Assembly: GCA_964648505.1 (NCBI GenBank)
Contig: CAZYMI010000008.1
Span: forward strand, 1-64,000
DNA from: CAZYMI01 sp964648505
GTDB lineage: Bacteria > Pseudomonadota > Alphaproteobacteria > Micavibrionales > Micavibrionaceae
Reading direction: 5' to 3'
Length of the DNA: 64,000 nt
A program made the position numbers and the translations under genes. Below are positions 52,013 through 61,795 of the stretch, in pieces. Position 1 is the first letter of the stretch, and each line of letters begins with the position of its first letter. The notes beneath the pieces were generated by a model. The model made no database searches. It saw nothing but the letters and a program-made list of their open reading frames with translations, and was not told the DNA's origin.

Positions 52013-53446
52013 TTAACCAGCCGCTGCTGTAAAGCCATCTGCACCATCAAAGCTAAAAAGCGCATCAAACTTCACAGGCACAAGCCCTTTCTCAACAAGG
52101 TGATTTTGCAGAGCAATAAAACGCTTGGCATCAAGATCACCTTTCAGGCGCAAACACCACAAATCATTCGTCGTTGACCCCACTTGTGCATGAGGCCATA
52201 TTTTCGCACCCCGATTACTAATCAGCTGCAAGCTCATTCCGTGAGGTAAACCTTCAGTGACTGCTTTGGCAATCGCATCCGTTGTCTGGCCGTGCACTTC
52301 AATATTAATGTCTGCGCCGATCCATTTTTTTTGAGCATGCACGGCTGCGCGTACAGGTGGACATTGTAAACGGCCTTGCCCATCCGGATAATTGACGCTT
52401 GCGAGCAAAACTGGTTTTTCACCCATGCGTTCAATAACGGCCTTACAAAATTCATTCGTGCCGACGCGTTTTTTGGATAGGCCTTCTTTATAAATATCGC
52501 CTGTATGAACACCGTCTTCAATTGTTTTAAGCCACGCATTATGAACTTGTGTCGCGGCATGTCCTTGGCCTATATGGGTTAGCATCATCACAGAGGCTAG
52601 TAAAAGCCCTGATGGATTGGCAATACCTTTACCTGTAATATCAGGGGCTGTGCCATGCATAGCTTCAAACATAGCGCCCTGTTCACCAATATTAGATGAA
52701 ATACCAAGACCAACTGACCCCGCAACTTCTGCCGCAATATCTGAAATAATATCACCATACAAATTTTCAGTCACAATCACGTCATAATCACTCGGGCGTG
52801 ATGCCACGCGCGCGGCACCGATATCAATGATCATACGATCTTTAATAATATCAGGATATTCGGCGCCAATTTCTTCAAACACTTTATAAAACAAACCGTC
52901 AGCCATTTTCATGATGTTATCTTTGACCATGCAGGTCACTTTTTTGCGTCCGTTCTTACGTGCATATTCGAATGCATAACGACTGATCCGTTCACAGCCA
53001 GGGCGTGAGATTAATTTTAAAGCCTGCACGCAATCTTGAGTTAAGCGATGCTCAATACCTGCATATAAATCCTCCTCATTCTCACGCACGATGACGATAT
53101 CCATCTTATCCTGAAGACCATCAATATAAGGGGCGAAAGACTGGCAGGGGCGCACATTGGCGTATAAACTCATACCCTTGCGAATTGTTACATTCACCGA
53201 TTTATACCCACCACCCATTGGTGTGAAAATGGGCCCTTTTAATAACACTTGCGTCCGGTTAAGACTTTCCCACGATTTGGCTTCAATGCCTGTTGACCCG
53301 CCACGTTCATAAACTTTCTGGCCTACTTCAATTTCCTCGCACGCAAGTTGTGCGCCGCCTGCTTCCAGAATTTGTAAGGTTGCATCCATAATTTCAGGGC
53401 CTATACCGTCCCCTTTGGCAATCGTGATCGGTGTTTTTTGTGTCAT
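52013..53446 (-). CDS. icd: Isocitrate dehydrogenase (NADP-type, isopropylmalate-dehydrogenase family)
   Basis: A 477-residue member of the isocitrate/isopropylmalate dehydrogenase family. GDGIGPE opens the domain, NVRPC and VRENEEDLYAG mark the substrate site, and NLYGDIISDIAAEVAGSVG the metal-binding aspartates. After about residue 340 it has the extra 130-residue C-terminal domain seen in Thermus- and Rickettsia-type enzymes. It oxidises isocitrate to 2-oxoglutarate. It differs from the eukaryotic-type homodimer used by many alphaproteobacteria. Confidence 0.88.
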   Translation of the reverse strand: MTQKTPITIAKGDGIGPEIMDATLQILEAGGAQLACEEIEVGQKVYERGGSTGIEAKSWESLNRTQVLLKGPIFTPMGGGYKSVNVTIRKGMSLYANVRPCQSFAPYIDGLQDKMDIVIVRENEEDLYAGIEHRLTQDCVQALKLISRPGCERISRYAFEYARKNGRKKVTCMVKDNIMKMADGLFYKVFEEIGAEYPDIIKDRMIIDIGAARVASRPSDYDVIVTENLYGDIISDIAAEVAGSVGLGISSNIGEQGAMFEAMHGTAPDITGKGIANPSGLLLASVMMLTHIGQGHAATQVHNAWLKTIEDGVHTGDIYKEGLSKKRVGTNEFCKAVIERMGEKPVLLASVNYPDGQGRLQCPPVRAAVHAQKKWIGADINIEVHGQTTDAIAKAVTEGLPHGMSLQLISNRGAKIWPHAQVGSTTNDLWCLRLKGDLDAKRFIALQNHLVEKGLVPVKFDALFSFDGADGFTAAAG

Positions 53447-53476
53447 TTGATCTTCTCCGGATTAGTAAGATACGCA

Positions 53477-54742
53477 TTAAGCCTTAATAAAGTGTAAGTC
53501 GGCTTTTGGGGCCTTTTTTGCAGCATATGATAAAATAAACGCCCCATAACACGCCGATAGGATCGATCCTATTAAAACACCAAGACGAACTTCTGCTTGA
53601 AGGGTGATATCTGTAAACGCCAATGTGCCGATAAATAGTGACATCGTAAAACCAATACCACACAAAATTGCTGCACCATACATTTGCAACCATGTGCAAC
53701 CAGGCGGCTTAGATGATATGCCTAATTTTACGGCACCCGTAACAAACGCTAATATTCCAATTTGTTTACCAAAAAATAAGCCGCAAGCAATACCAAGCAC
53801 AACCGGATCAAGCAAATTATGCAGGCTCATACCTGCAAAAGGCACACCCGCATTAGCAAAACCAAATAAGGGCAAAATAGCAAAAGCAACCCACGGGTGA
53901 ATAGCATGTTCCAAAAACTCACCGGGCTTATAATGAGGATCTTTCTTGCATGAAGATGGAATACAAAACGCAACAAGAACGCCTGCAATGGTTGCATGCA
54001 CACCTGATTTTAAAACAGCTGCCCATACAATAAGGCCAATTAGAATATAAGGCGATAATTTTGTGACCCCCCGTTTATTCAAGATAACGAGAATACCAAG
54101 GCCAAGCGCAGCAATCATCAGCGCAATCGCTTTAATATTGCTGGCATAAAATACCGCGATAATGACAATCGCCCCTAAATCATCAATAACAGCCACAGCG
54201 GTTACAAAAACTTTTAAAGCAAAGGGTATGCGTGATCCTAAAAGAGACATCACGCCCAAAGTAAACGCAATATCTGTTGCAGATGGAATGGCCCATCCCG
54301 CATGGGTTTCCGGCGTTTGCATGTTAAAGAAAAAATAAATCACAGCCGGCACAATCATACCGCCTAAAGCTGCAATAAAAGGCAAAATAGCGCGGTCCCG
54401 ACTTGAAAGTTCACCGCTTGTAAATTCACGTTTAATTTCCAAGCCTACTAGAAAAAAGAAAATCGCCATTAATCCATCATTGATCCAATGCAAGACAGAT
54501 TTGCTTAATCCGTACACCATGCCTGAATGCGCATCGGTAAAACCGAGCGTAAAATTTAGCCCGTGTAATATGTGGTCATAAAGGGCTGCAAAAGGGGAAT
54601 TGGCCAGCATAATCGCAAAAGCAGACGCTAAAACCAGAATAATGCCACCTGCCGCCTGTAATTTGAAAAACCCTTTAAGTACATCAATCAAAGGTAAAGA
54701 TGAACGATTAAACGATTTTTCTGTATCCGGGATCAAAGCCAT
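53477..54742 (-). CDS. nhaA: Na+/H+ antiporter NhaA
   Basis: A 421-residue antiporter with about twelve transmembrane segments. FFLVGLEIKREF and SATDIAFTLGVMSLLG are typical NhaA blocks, and VAVIDDLGAIVIIA holds the paired aspartates that bind Na+ or H+. The C-terminal part ends in a short cytoplasmic tail. It is the gene before icd on the same strand, with about 30 bases between. Confidence 0.95.
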   Translation of the reverse strand: MALIPDTEKSFNRSSLPLIDVLKGFFKLQAAGGIILVLASAFAIMLANSPFAALYDHILHGLNFTLGFTDAHSGMVYGLSKSVLHWINDGLMAIFFFLVGLEIKREFTSGELSSRDRAILPFIAALGGMIVPAVIYFFFNMQTPETHAGWAIPSATDIAFTLGVMSLLGSRIPFALKVFVTAVAVIDDLGAIVIIAVFYASNIKAIALMIAALGLGILVILNKRGVTKLSPYILIGLIVWAAVLKSGVHATIAGVLVAFCIPSSCKKDPHYKPGEFLEHAIHPWVAFAILPLFGFANAGVPFAGMSLHNLLDPVVLGIACGLFFGKQIGILAFVTGAVKLGISSKPPGCTWLQMYGAAILCGIGFTMSLFIGTLAFTDITLQAEVRLGVLIGSILSACYGAFILSYAAKKAPKADLHFIKA

Positions 54743-54792
54743 ATATTTTCTGAGTATTTCTAAAATTAGTTGCTGGTTGATTGCTGGAAATT

Positions 54793-54820
54793 ACTATAAA
54801 GTATTTACATCTTTTTCCAA
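54793..54820 (-). promoter_or_regulatory. Candidate promoter for nhaA
   Basis: On the minus strand TTGGAA and TATAGT are separated by 16 bases, about 50 bases before the nhaA start codon. Confidence 0.4.
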
Positions 54821-54842
54821 AGCCTGTTCTTGAAAATTATCA

Positions 54843-55748
54843 ATGCTCCATCAGCCAATCACTCGGAATAGTTTTTTATCAATCGGCTTCGCCATACTGG
54901 CGTTTTTTTTATTCTCACTTGGTGACGCAATTTCAAAAACGCTCGGGCAGTCTTATTCTATTAATGCGATTTTAATGATGAATGGATTAACTGGTATCAT
55001 ATGCTGTGGGGGGTATATTTTATATAAGCACGGCTTGAAAGGGTTTATCACCCCTAACCTCAAGCAAAATCTGATGCGTATGGTGATCATCGCTATGATG
55101 TCTCACACAGCGGTCACCTCTTTTAAATATATTCCGCTCACAGAATTTTATGGCATTGTTTTTGTGGGCCCGCTTGTTGTGGTAGCCTTATCACATTTTG
55201 TGCTAGGCGAAAAAGTTGGAAAGCACCGATTAGGGGCAACGCTTGCAGGATTTTTAGGCGTGATGGTTATTATTGGTCCCCAGTATAATAATCTTGGTCT
55301 TGGTGGGTTGCTGGCACTTGCCACTGTATTAATGGGTTCATTGAATGTGATTGTCACGCGCACAATGCGACACCGCGACCCTATTATGCTGGCTTCTTTT
55401 TTTCCAGGGTTGGGAATTTTTATAACTTCCGCCCCCTTTGTTTTCATCTTTAATGACTCGTTGCCGTCTTTAACCGATCTGCCTTTGTTTGAAGCTTACG
55501 CACTTTCCATGATGACGGCGCAAATTGCCATCACCTATGCCATTACGCGTGCGCATGTTGTTGCGACAATCAGCCCTTATATTTACACTCAGTTTATCTG
55601 GGGTGCTTTGTTTGGTTATCTGTTTTTTGATGACCTGCCTGGAACATGGACCCTTGTGGGTGCACCGCTTGTCATTATTTCAGGCATCTATGTAGCTTAC
55701 CGTGAATGGATTGCTTATAAAGGCCGTATCGAGCAGCTGGACTATTAA
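54843..55748 (+). CDS. EamA/DMT-superfamily transporter
   Basis: A 301-residue membrane protein with ten predicted helices in two EamA repeats (about residues 10-145 and 155-290). FFLFSLGDAISKTL and PLTEFYGIVFVGPLVVVALS are typical of the first repeat. The family exports amino acids, nucleosides or other metabolites; substrate unknown. It converges with the prophage-side gene, with a palindrome at the junction. Confidence 0.88.
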   Translation: MLHQPITRNSFLSIGFAILAFFLFSLGDAISKTLGQSYSINAILMMNGLTGIICCGGYILYKHGLKGFITPNLKQNLMRMVIIAMMSHTAVTSFKYIPLTEFYGIVFVGPLVVVALSHFVLGEKVGKHRLGATLAGFLGVMVIIGPQYNNLGLGGLLALATVLMGSLNVIVTRTMRHRDPIMLASFFPGLGIFITSAPFVFIFNDSLPSLTDLPLFEAYALSMMTAQIAITYAITRAHVVATISPYIYTQFIWGALFGYLFFDDLPGTWTLVGAPLVIISGIYVAYREWIAYKGRIEQLDY

Positions 55749-55785
55749 GCTAAAGTCAAAACTCATAAGGTAAAAGGGGCTGTCT

Positions 55786-55805
55786 TAGATAACTGAAATT
55801 ATCTA
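55786..55805. repeat. Palindrome at the chromosome/prophage-side junction
   Basis: TAGATAA and TTATCTA flank a six-base spacer; the right arm overlaps the stop codon of the deamidase-like gene. It could be a weak bidirectional terminator. Its place at the edge of the phage genes also allows an attachment-site role, which is speculative. Confidence 0.35.
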
Positions 55806-56462
55806 CAAATTATTAGGATGAGCTCTGACATCTCCCTTATGTCGAATATAGGGAACCGGTACCGGGACAGCCGTATTAAGATCTGACATATGGCGTTCCG
55901 CTAGAAAAGCAGGATTATGATTTTCTCCTTCAGCCAACGTTGGAATAAAAGGAAAGTACGGAGATCCGTTTTTACCATGACGAGGTGGCTCTCCCCAGGT
56001 TGTTTTCTTAACTTCAATTCCATGCCCCCTGGGTATAAAACACTTTTTCCAACGATCGATTGTTGTAGAAGCATTGAAAATACCTGCATCAATAACAGCC
56101 GTTGTGTTGTCAGGAAAATCAACGGTAACAGCGACATGAAATTTCCACCTCATCACCTTTTTCGGATCGGATCGGGAAGGTAAGCGTTTAAGATCAGGTT
56201 TGTAAATATGGGCTTCAAAACAATGATGCTTTGGCACTTTATTTAAAAAATGTTCTCGGGTTAAAGCCCATATTTTACCAATTTTAATATCTCTCTTTGT
56301 TTCTGGATAAGCGGCCATAAGATGCAAGCCAATCAACTCTGCGCGCGCGGCACATCCTGTTCTAGGTTCTGTCCAATTTAGGTCGGGAAGATTTCGGCCA
56401 GCGTGAAAAAACGCTGTTGCAATTTCAATAAATTCTGGCTTATGTACTTTAGTGGAAGACAT
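55803..56462 (-). CDS. Protein-glutaminase-like deamidase
   Basis: A 219-residue protein. GCAARAE (Cys37), WKFHVAVTVDF (His109) and VIDAGIF (Asp125), with KIWAL between Cys and His, match the Cys-His-Asp layout of protein-glutamine glutaminases (Gln_deamidase_2), which deamidate glutamine side chains of proteins. No signal peptide is apparent. It lies directly after the phage lysis genes on the same strand, with about 75 bases in between, so it looks like prophage cargo or a late phage gene. A papain-like peptidase or transglutaminase is the alternative. Confidence 0.6.
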   Translation of the reverse strand: MSSTKVHKPEFIEIATAFFHAGRNLPDLNWTEPRTGCAARAELIGLHLMAAYPETKRDIKIGKIWALTREHFLNKVPKHHCFEAHIYKPDLKRLPSRSDPKKVMRWKFHVAVTVDFPDNTTAVIDAGIFNASTTIDRWKKCFIPRGHGIEVKKTTWGEPPRHGKNGSPYFPFIPTLAEGENHNPAFLAERHMSDLNTAVPVPVPYIRHKGDVRAHPNNL

Positions 56463-56538
56463 ATAAAAAACTAATTTTTTATTTCATCGCAATAAATTCA
56501 TACTTTCTTATATTATAGATTTCAACAATTTTTTCTTT

Positions 56539-57108
56539 TTACGGGTTATATCTGGGTTGCATTTCTTTCATGGCTGAGGGGGTGGCTTTATCGCGGTCTG
56601 CACCTGCTTTGTTTTTTAACAGCACGCTTTTTTCCTCGCTGCGCTTATACACATAAATTCCAAGAACAGATAACCCCACCGTCCAGATCGTGCCAAGCGA
56701 TGACAAAGCATCAACAACCACGCTTGCCTGACTGGTTTTAAAAATAATAACATAGGCTACTGCAAACATTTGCGCTGCCCATGTTAAAGCCATCAAATAC
56801 CCAAATGTAGGCCGCATGCGCCTGACATACAAATCCGATGATGCCACTTCAGCACGCAAAGATGTATTGATTTGTTCCAGTGCCGTCTTGTTTTCAAGGC
56901 TTTCTAATTCAGCAAGTTTTTCAAGATGCCGGTTCATTTCAGATGCCTGTTCAGGCGATATTGCACCCGTTGTCAATGCATCAAGCACAGAGCCAATAGC
57001 CGCGGATGCGCCTTGTGATATCGGATTATTGATTTTTGAAAAAACTGTGCGCAGCCCTTCTAAAATAACAGGGATGCCGACTTTGGCTATAACAGGCGCT
57101 ACGCTCAT
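56539..57108 (-). CDS. Phage holin, 3-TM type (GTA/prophage family)
   Basis: A 189-residue protein. RRMRPTFGYLMALTW near residue 98 starts the conserved membrane part, with hydrophobic helices at about 103-126 and 134-154; the N-terminal half is helical and soluble. This fits the holin family found in gene transfer agents and alphaproteobacterial prophages. It overlaps the endolysin gene by four bases. Confidence 0.8.
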   Translation of the reverse strand: MSVAPVIAKVGIPVILEGLRTVFSKINNPISQGASAAIGSVLDALTTGAISPEQASEMNRHLEKLAELESLENKTALEQINTSLRAEVASSDLYVRRMRPTFGYLMALTWAAQMFAVAYVIIFKTSQASVVVDALSSLGTIWTVGLSVLGIYVYKRSEEKSVLLKNKAGADRDKATPSAMKEMQPRYNP

Positions 57109-57596
57109 GATAAGGCATCCTCTTCTTCAACAATCCGGTAAAATATATGCGCCCCTATTCTTGCACAAGGATCACGACGTGATGCCCATGCCGGGTTAAT
57201 CTGCTGTGTGTGATAATGCGTAGCGCCTTGTGTAATATCTTGAAGCTGCCCACGTAAAGCAGAATTTGCGATATCAAGTGCCAAAGCAAAGACGGGGTTA
57301 TCTTCTGTCACCCCTAAAAGCTTGGTATAATTGGGATCATTTTTATTCCAGCATGAAAATTGGTATGGCTTTAAACAGACACGCAAAACATCATTGCCCC
57401 ACCAATAGCCGCCAAACAGCCCCGCAACCTCAACACGGTTTAAAATAACATTGGCTACAGCGCGCATTCCTGTTTCTCCTTCTCCGCGTGCTTCGCCCCA
57501 TAACGTTCTGGCCAGCACATCAAGGGTCATATCTTTTGAAAACTGGCGGGCACCCGTTTTATTTTTTTGCCCAGGTGTCATTGTTGGTATTGTCAT
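57105..57596 (-). CDS. SleB-type cell wall hydrolase (endolysin)
   Basis: A 163-residue hydrolase. LARTLWGEARGEGETGM near residue 30 carries the catalytic glutamate of the SleB/Hydrolase_2 domain, NVILNRVE follows, and GATHYHT closes it. It should cut peptidoglycan during phage release. It is coupled by overlaps to the genes on both sides, forming a lysis cassette with the holin. Confidence 0.88.
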   Translation of the reverse strand: MTIPTMTPGQKNKTGARQFSKDMTLDVLARTLWGEARGEGETGMRAVANVILNRVEVAGLFGGYWWGNDVLRVCLKPYQFSCWNKNDPNYTKLLGVTEDNPVFALALDIANSALRGQLQDITQGATHYHTQQINPAWASRRDPCARIGAHIFYRIVEEEDALS

Positions 57597-57898
57597 GATT
57601 TTTCCTTTCTTGATTTTGCTGACAGCACTTCGGCCTTTACCGATGTGATATCAAGCTTTGCTTCAATGCGTAGTAAGTGTGATGTCAAACGATTTTCAAG
57701 TTCTCTCACCGATGATGTTTGCGCATAATTTCGTGCCATATCAACGCGTAGAGCGCTCAGGGCATCGCGTTGTTTTTGCAAACTCAGTTCCAGATCTTGT
57801 CGTGTTTTAATCATAAATCCGAATAGGCCCGTCATTACGGGGATCTCAATCACGGTAATCCACCAGATCAGATCATGCATTGTGGTTGCAGGCTCCAT
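57593..57898 (-). CDS. Small phage membrane protein with coiled coil
   Basis: A 101-residue protein with one N-terminal membrane helix (about residues 8-28) and a long charged coiled coil after it. The topology and position next to the endolysin gene suggest an inner-membrane spanin-like or other lysis accessory, but no family motif is visible. Confidence 0.6.
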   Translation of the reverse strand: MEPATTMHDLIWWITVIEIPVMTGLFGFMIKTRQDLELSLQKQRDALSALRVDMARNYAQTSSVRELENRLTSHLLRIEAKLDITSVKAEVLSAKSRKEKS

Positions 57899-57909
57899 GT
57901 GTACTCTCC

Positions 57910-59379
57910 TTAAATTTTAAAATCGGTTATTGCGCGGCTTGGCTGCATCCCTTTGCGCCAAATAGGCCCACCAGCAATGCGCCCGCCCGATAAACGAACA
58001 GGTTCCAGACTAATAGCGCCTGCAACAGCATCCAGCCCATCATCAGATGTGTTGGCGCCTGGCCGCCAATCTTGCATCTCATTAAAAAAACGGCTGGAAA
58101 AAACAGTTTCATGCGCATGTAAAATTCTGCCCGCAAGCGGCGCATCAAAAGCTTCAAGAATGCGGATATCTTTTGCCTTACGACTTGAAACTTCAAGAAC
58201 AGAAGCTGGAACACGCAACGCCATCAGTTCACGCCGTAAAATTGCGGGCAAAAAACGTCCAATACCATTTATTTCAATGGCAACCGATGGCAGATAAAGC
58301 GCTTTGATTAAGCTTGCAACAATTTTACACTGCTGGGTCGCTTCATCTTCGGGGCTGGCTTTAGTGGTTTTGATATATTCAACCTTGTGCAGGTATATTT
58401 GCCCATTTTTATCTGTAAATGCGGCTGCAAAAACACTACCATCACCTTGCGTAGATCCAAACGCAGGGTCCCACCATGATGATCCTGATACAAGTTCGCG
58501 ATCACCCAGATACAACGATCCCAGCTCTTTTGCCATTTCAAGTGTGTGGCTGTATCGCTGCAATGACTGCCATTCAAGACGACCTTGCGTAATATTCACA
58601 GGTTCAAGCATCATCTGTGAACGGAAGCGGTTAGGGCCTGTGTGAATTTTTAAACGCTCAATATCCTCATTTGAAAAACGTTCTGGCCAGCTTGATACAC
58701 CATGCTGATTATGAATAGGAATCTTCAGTGTTTTAAAGCTCCGCAAAAATGGCGCACTATCTGGAAGTTCTGCGCGCTGCTTGGTCGTATATATCGTATC
58801 AAAACTATGTGGCGTACCTACATAAAGCTGCGTGCCACCGCTTGCAAGTACATAGTCTATTTCCATTAGCTTTGCCCGTAACTCTTCACGCTTATCGGCA
58901 CTATCAGCTGTATTGGGCACTTCCACATCATCACAAATAACAATATCTGCGCGTGATCCAGTAAAATTTGCATTTAAACCACGCGCCAGCATGGATGGGT
59001 CACGTAATTCAAGTTCACGTTTGATTGTGAATCTGTCAGTGCCCCATTGGTCCGGCGCATCGGGTTTTAAATGCGGTGTCAAGGTATGACGTTCAATAAT
59101 GCGCTTCACATTACGCACCATTTTTCGTGCCAAAAGCATATCAGCAGCAATCACCATGATGCGTAATTCAGGCTTGATATATAAAAGCCAGGCACAGAAC
59201 AAACCTACAATTGTTGACTTGCCTGCGCTACGAAAAGCCATCAGTAATAATCGTGTTTCTGTTTTTGTATAACGCGCTTCAAGCCAGCGGGCGATTTTAA
59301 GATGCAAGCCTGGTGTTGATTGCCTTTGTTGCTGGTTCCACATCACAACAAAAAGTGGAAATGATATGCTTTCCGTCAT
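57910..59379 (-). CDS. Phage terminase large subunit
   Basis: A 489-residue DNA-packaging motor. The ATPase part has FRSAGKST (Walker A-like, about residue 49) and IVICDDVE (Walker B, about residue 147); the nuclease part has the WWDPAFG aspartate and the terminal DDGLDAVAGA acidic pair. Size and order match the T7-like (podovirus) terminases. It lies between the 118-residue gene and the lysis genes. Confidence 0.87.
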   Translation of the reverse strand: MTESISFPLFVVMWNQQQRQSTPGLHLKIARWLEARYTKTETRLLLMAFRSAGKSTIVGLFCAWLLYIKPELRIMVIAADMLLARKMVRNVKRIIERHTLTPHLKPDAPDQWGTDRFTIKRELELRDPSMLARGLNANFTGSRADIVICDDVEVPNTADSADKREELRAKLMEIDYVLASGGTQLYVGTPHSFDTIYTTKQRAELPDSAPFLRSFKTLKIPIHNQHGVSSWPERFSNEDIERLKIHTGPNRFRSQMMLEPVNITQGRLEWQSLQRYSHTLEMAKELGSLYLGDRELVSGSSWWDPAFGSTQGDGSVFAAAFTDKNGQIYLHKVEYIKTTKASPEDEATQQCKIVASLIKALYLPSVAIEINGIGRFLPAILRRELMALRVPASVLEVSSRKAKDIRILEAFDAPLAGRILHAHETVFSSRFFNEMQDWRPGANTSDDGLDAVAGAISLEPVRLSGGRIAGGPIWRKGMQPSRAITDFKI

Positions 59380-59732
59380 GCGCCATACATCCCTTCTTCA
59401 TCTTCACTGCCATCATCTTGATCGCAATCTGGGCTGTTATAGTTTTTCAGTTCAAATTCTGCTTGATTAATCATCGCTTTTAGTTCAGCGCATTTGTCAG
59501 CTTCTATCACTGTTTCATCAGGCAGTTCAGCCCAACGTGCCAGTTTTAAAAGCAGTTCCACATGAGCAATAGCGACTTTGCAGGCTGTGTGATGTGCTGA
59601 AAATCCTTTGGCATCATCAGGTACATCACCTTCCATGAAACGTCGATAAGACCCCAATGCGCGCGCGATTGATTCCGGCAAAAAGCTGGCAACACGAGCG
59701 CGTGTCTGCGCCGTAATTGATTGTTCTGTCAT
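59376..59732 (-). CDS. Phage protein in terminase small subunit position
   Basis: A 118-residue acidic, helical protein that overlaps the large terminase gene by four bases. Its position fits a small terminase subunit, but no DNA-binding helix-turn-helix is evident. The C terminus is strongly acidic (DQDDGSEDEEG). Confidence 0.6.
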   Translation of the reverse strand: MTEQSITAQTRARVASFLPESIARALGSYRRFMEGDVPDDAKGFSAHHTACKVAIAHVELLLKLARWAELPDETVIEADKCAELKAMINQAEFELKNYNSPDCDQDDGSEDEEGMYGA

Positions 59733-59746
59733 ATTCGCACTCTTTC

Positions 59747-61777
59747 TTAATTATACCGTGAAAGAATGCGCCACCGCACACCATCAGAAATAACTGTGAT
59801 TGCTGAATTGTCACCATTGAGTGTGATCGCTGCGCCATTATCAAGTGTAGTGCCGCCAAGCACTGTAATATTCATCGTTTGAGTAGCGACACTTATTTTC
59901 TTGATTGTAATCGTTCGACCTATCGCATTCGTTGCCGATGGCGTAGGTAGCCTTGTTGTCATGTTACCATTATTGGTAATAACGTAAGTGTCTGCCAACA
60001 TATCGATATCATATGTACCGCTTGAAAATGTAACCGTACGCATACCTCGACTGACTGCTGGTGATGAAATAACATGCCAGCTAACACCATTAGAAAAAAG
60101 CGTTACAGAATCGATACGGCTTGAAAGAATCAAATCTCGTGTTTCAATCTGCGCTCCTGCATGATCTGTGATTGTAACAGCGTTCAATGATGTGTCTGAT
60201 TTTTTTACAACCATATAGCAGCCGGAAACACTGGTCGCATTTGGTAACTGAAAGGTAACCGCACCTGCCGCCGCAGACACCAGATGCAAGCTATAGGCAG
60301 CATTCGCTACAACGATACCTGATAAAGCATAGTTCTGTGGCGTGTAGCGCATTGTTTGGGCTGTCAGGTCACTGATATTCGTACGCAATAATTTATTTTT
60401 ATCAACCGCGCCTGCATTACGTGCTGTATATTGGCCTGATGACAAATCATCAATAACTGTGCCCGCACCCAAGGCTTGCAAATCTTCAATAACAGTATTA
60501 AGCGAACCACTTTCCAACCTGATATGGGCTGCGCTTGCATGTGCATTAACCCGCACCCCTTCAAGCCGTGTTCCTGAAACACCACTTGCAATTCTAATAC
60601 ATGCGGTGGAAGGGGTTGTTATATCCGCGCTTATTCGTGAAAAGCAGTTTTGTTCAATACCTGATTGAACAAAAATTGCGTTTCCAGTAACAGCCTGCCC
60701 TTGCGGATCAAGACAGATATTTTCAAAATTATTTCGTGATGGTGCAAGCCCGGCACCAGATGTCACCAATTTAATTCCATCACCAGTGAATTTTTGGATT
60801 GCAATGCCTGTAAAATGATTTGATTGGCATGGTCGTAAGCTATTGGTAAAACCATCAAGTTCGATGCCGCTTATACATTGATCAATGATTATATTACTTA
60901 ATGTATTATTGGTACAAGCCCCTTCGCGACCATAAAGTTTAAACGCAAGTTGTGCTTGTTCAATTTTTACATTATCAATCTTTGTATTGCCTGCAACAAC
61001 TTCAAAAACAGTAAAATTACTTGCCAGCGCGCGAATGACAGATGATGCGCCAACCCCTGTTAAAGCTTGCCCCGCTTGCAGTGTAATCGTACCCGATATC
61101 AGGTAAACACCTTTTGGTACAAATACATATCCATGCGCTGCAAGTGCCGCATTAAAAGCATTTGTATCATCTGCAAGACCATTACCAACAGCTCCGAAAT
61201 CTTTTACTGAAACAGCGTCATTTGCACGGCTGTTAATGGTGCGTGCTGACCCTCCTGATACCGTCACATTAACAGCAGGCGGTGGCGTTATATCATTCAC
61301 TGGATACGCAACAGGATTACCAGCAGAATCAAAACCAAGTGCATGATTAGCACGCTCTGAGAGCAATGGTAAGGTTGTGATCGGGGGAAGGTTTTCGCTG
61401 TCTGAAAAACGTAAAACGGCGCTATTTTCATTTTCAAGCTGCTGTAACCCTGCGACTAAATAATCAAGTTCTGTATTAATAACATTGGCAGAAAAATCTC
61501 CGCCCTCTAAAAAATCAGTGGTCCGCTGAATTTTAAGCTGACGTTTCAAACTGACAACCTGCCCTGATGCCGGAGCAATTGTAAAAACAACATTCCCCCC
61601 TTCTGTCTGGCCTGCACCCGTTATAGTGTATCCGCTATTTTGTAATGTGCCGTCAATGTAAACCTTTAAATCATCTATCGTAAAAATTGGAAAAGAATAC
61701 GAAAAAATATTCTGAGTTCCATTCGCAAGAAAACGAATAACAGGTGTTACATCTGGAATTTGTATATGTGTTGTCAT
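59747..61777 (-). CDS. Phage tail fiber/tail spike with pectate-lyase-like beta-helix
   Basis: A 676-residue structural protein. The first 150 residues resemble the T7 tail-fiber attachment domain (IQIPDVTPVIRFLANGTQ, then LKRQLKIQRTTDFLEGGDFS). From about residue 180, VKDFGAVGNGLADDTNAF introduces a right-handed beta-helix of the pectate-lyase kind, and a beta-rich repeat region ends it. It would bind, and perhaps cut, surface polysaccharide of the host. Confidence 0.85.
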   Translation of the reverse strand: MTTHIQIPDVTPVIRFLANGTQNIFSYSFPIFTIDDLKVYIDGTLQNSGYTITGAGQTEGGNVVFTIAPASGQVVSLKRQLKIQRTTDFLEGGDFSANVINTELDYLVAGLQQLENENSAVLRFSDSENLPPITTLPLLSERANHALGFDSAGNPVAYPVNDITPPPAVNVTVSGGSARTINSRANDAVSVKDFGAVGNGLADDTNAFNAALAAHGYVFVPKGVYLISGTITLQAGQALTGVGASSVIRALASNFTVFEVVAGNTKIDNVKIEQAQLAFKLYGREGACTNNTLSNIIIDQCISGIELDGFTNSLRPCQSNHFTGIAIQKFTGDGIKLVTSGAGLAPSRNNFENICLDPQGQAVTGNAIFVQSGIEQNCFSRISADITTPSTACIRIASGVSGTRLEGVRVNAHASAAHIRLESGSLNTVIEDLQALGAGTVIDDLSSGQYTARNAGAVDKNKLLRTNISDLTAQTMRYTPQNYALSGIVVANAAYSLHLVSAAAGAVTFQLPNATSVSGCYMVVKKSDTSLNAVTITDHAGAQIETRDLILSSRIDSVTLFSNGVSWHVISSPAVSRGMRTVTFSSGTYDIDMLADTYVITNNGNMTTRLPTPSATNAIGRTITIKKISVATQTMNITVLGGTTLDNGAAITLNGDNSAITVISDGVRWRILSRYN

Positions 61778-61795
61778 GATATATCCTCTTTATGG

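Noticed and set aside
56539..57596. A gene transfer agent cluster
   Set aside because: The holin and hydrolase types occur in GTAs, but tail spike, gp12-like nozzle and T7-like terminase indicate a short-tailed prophage.
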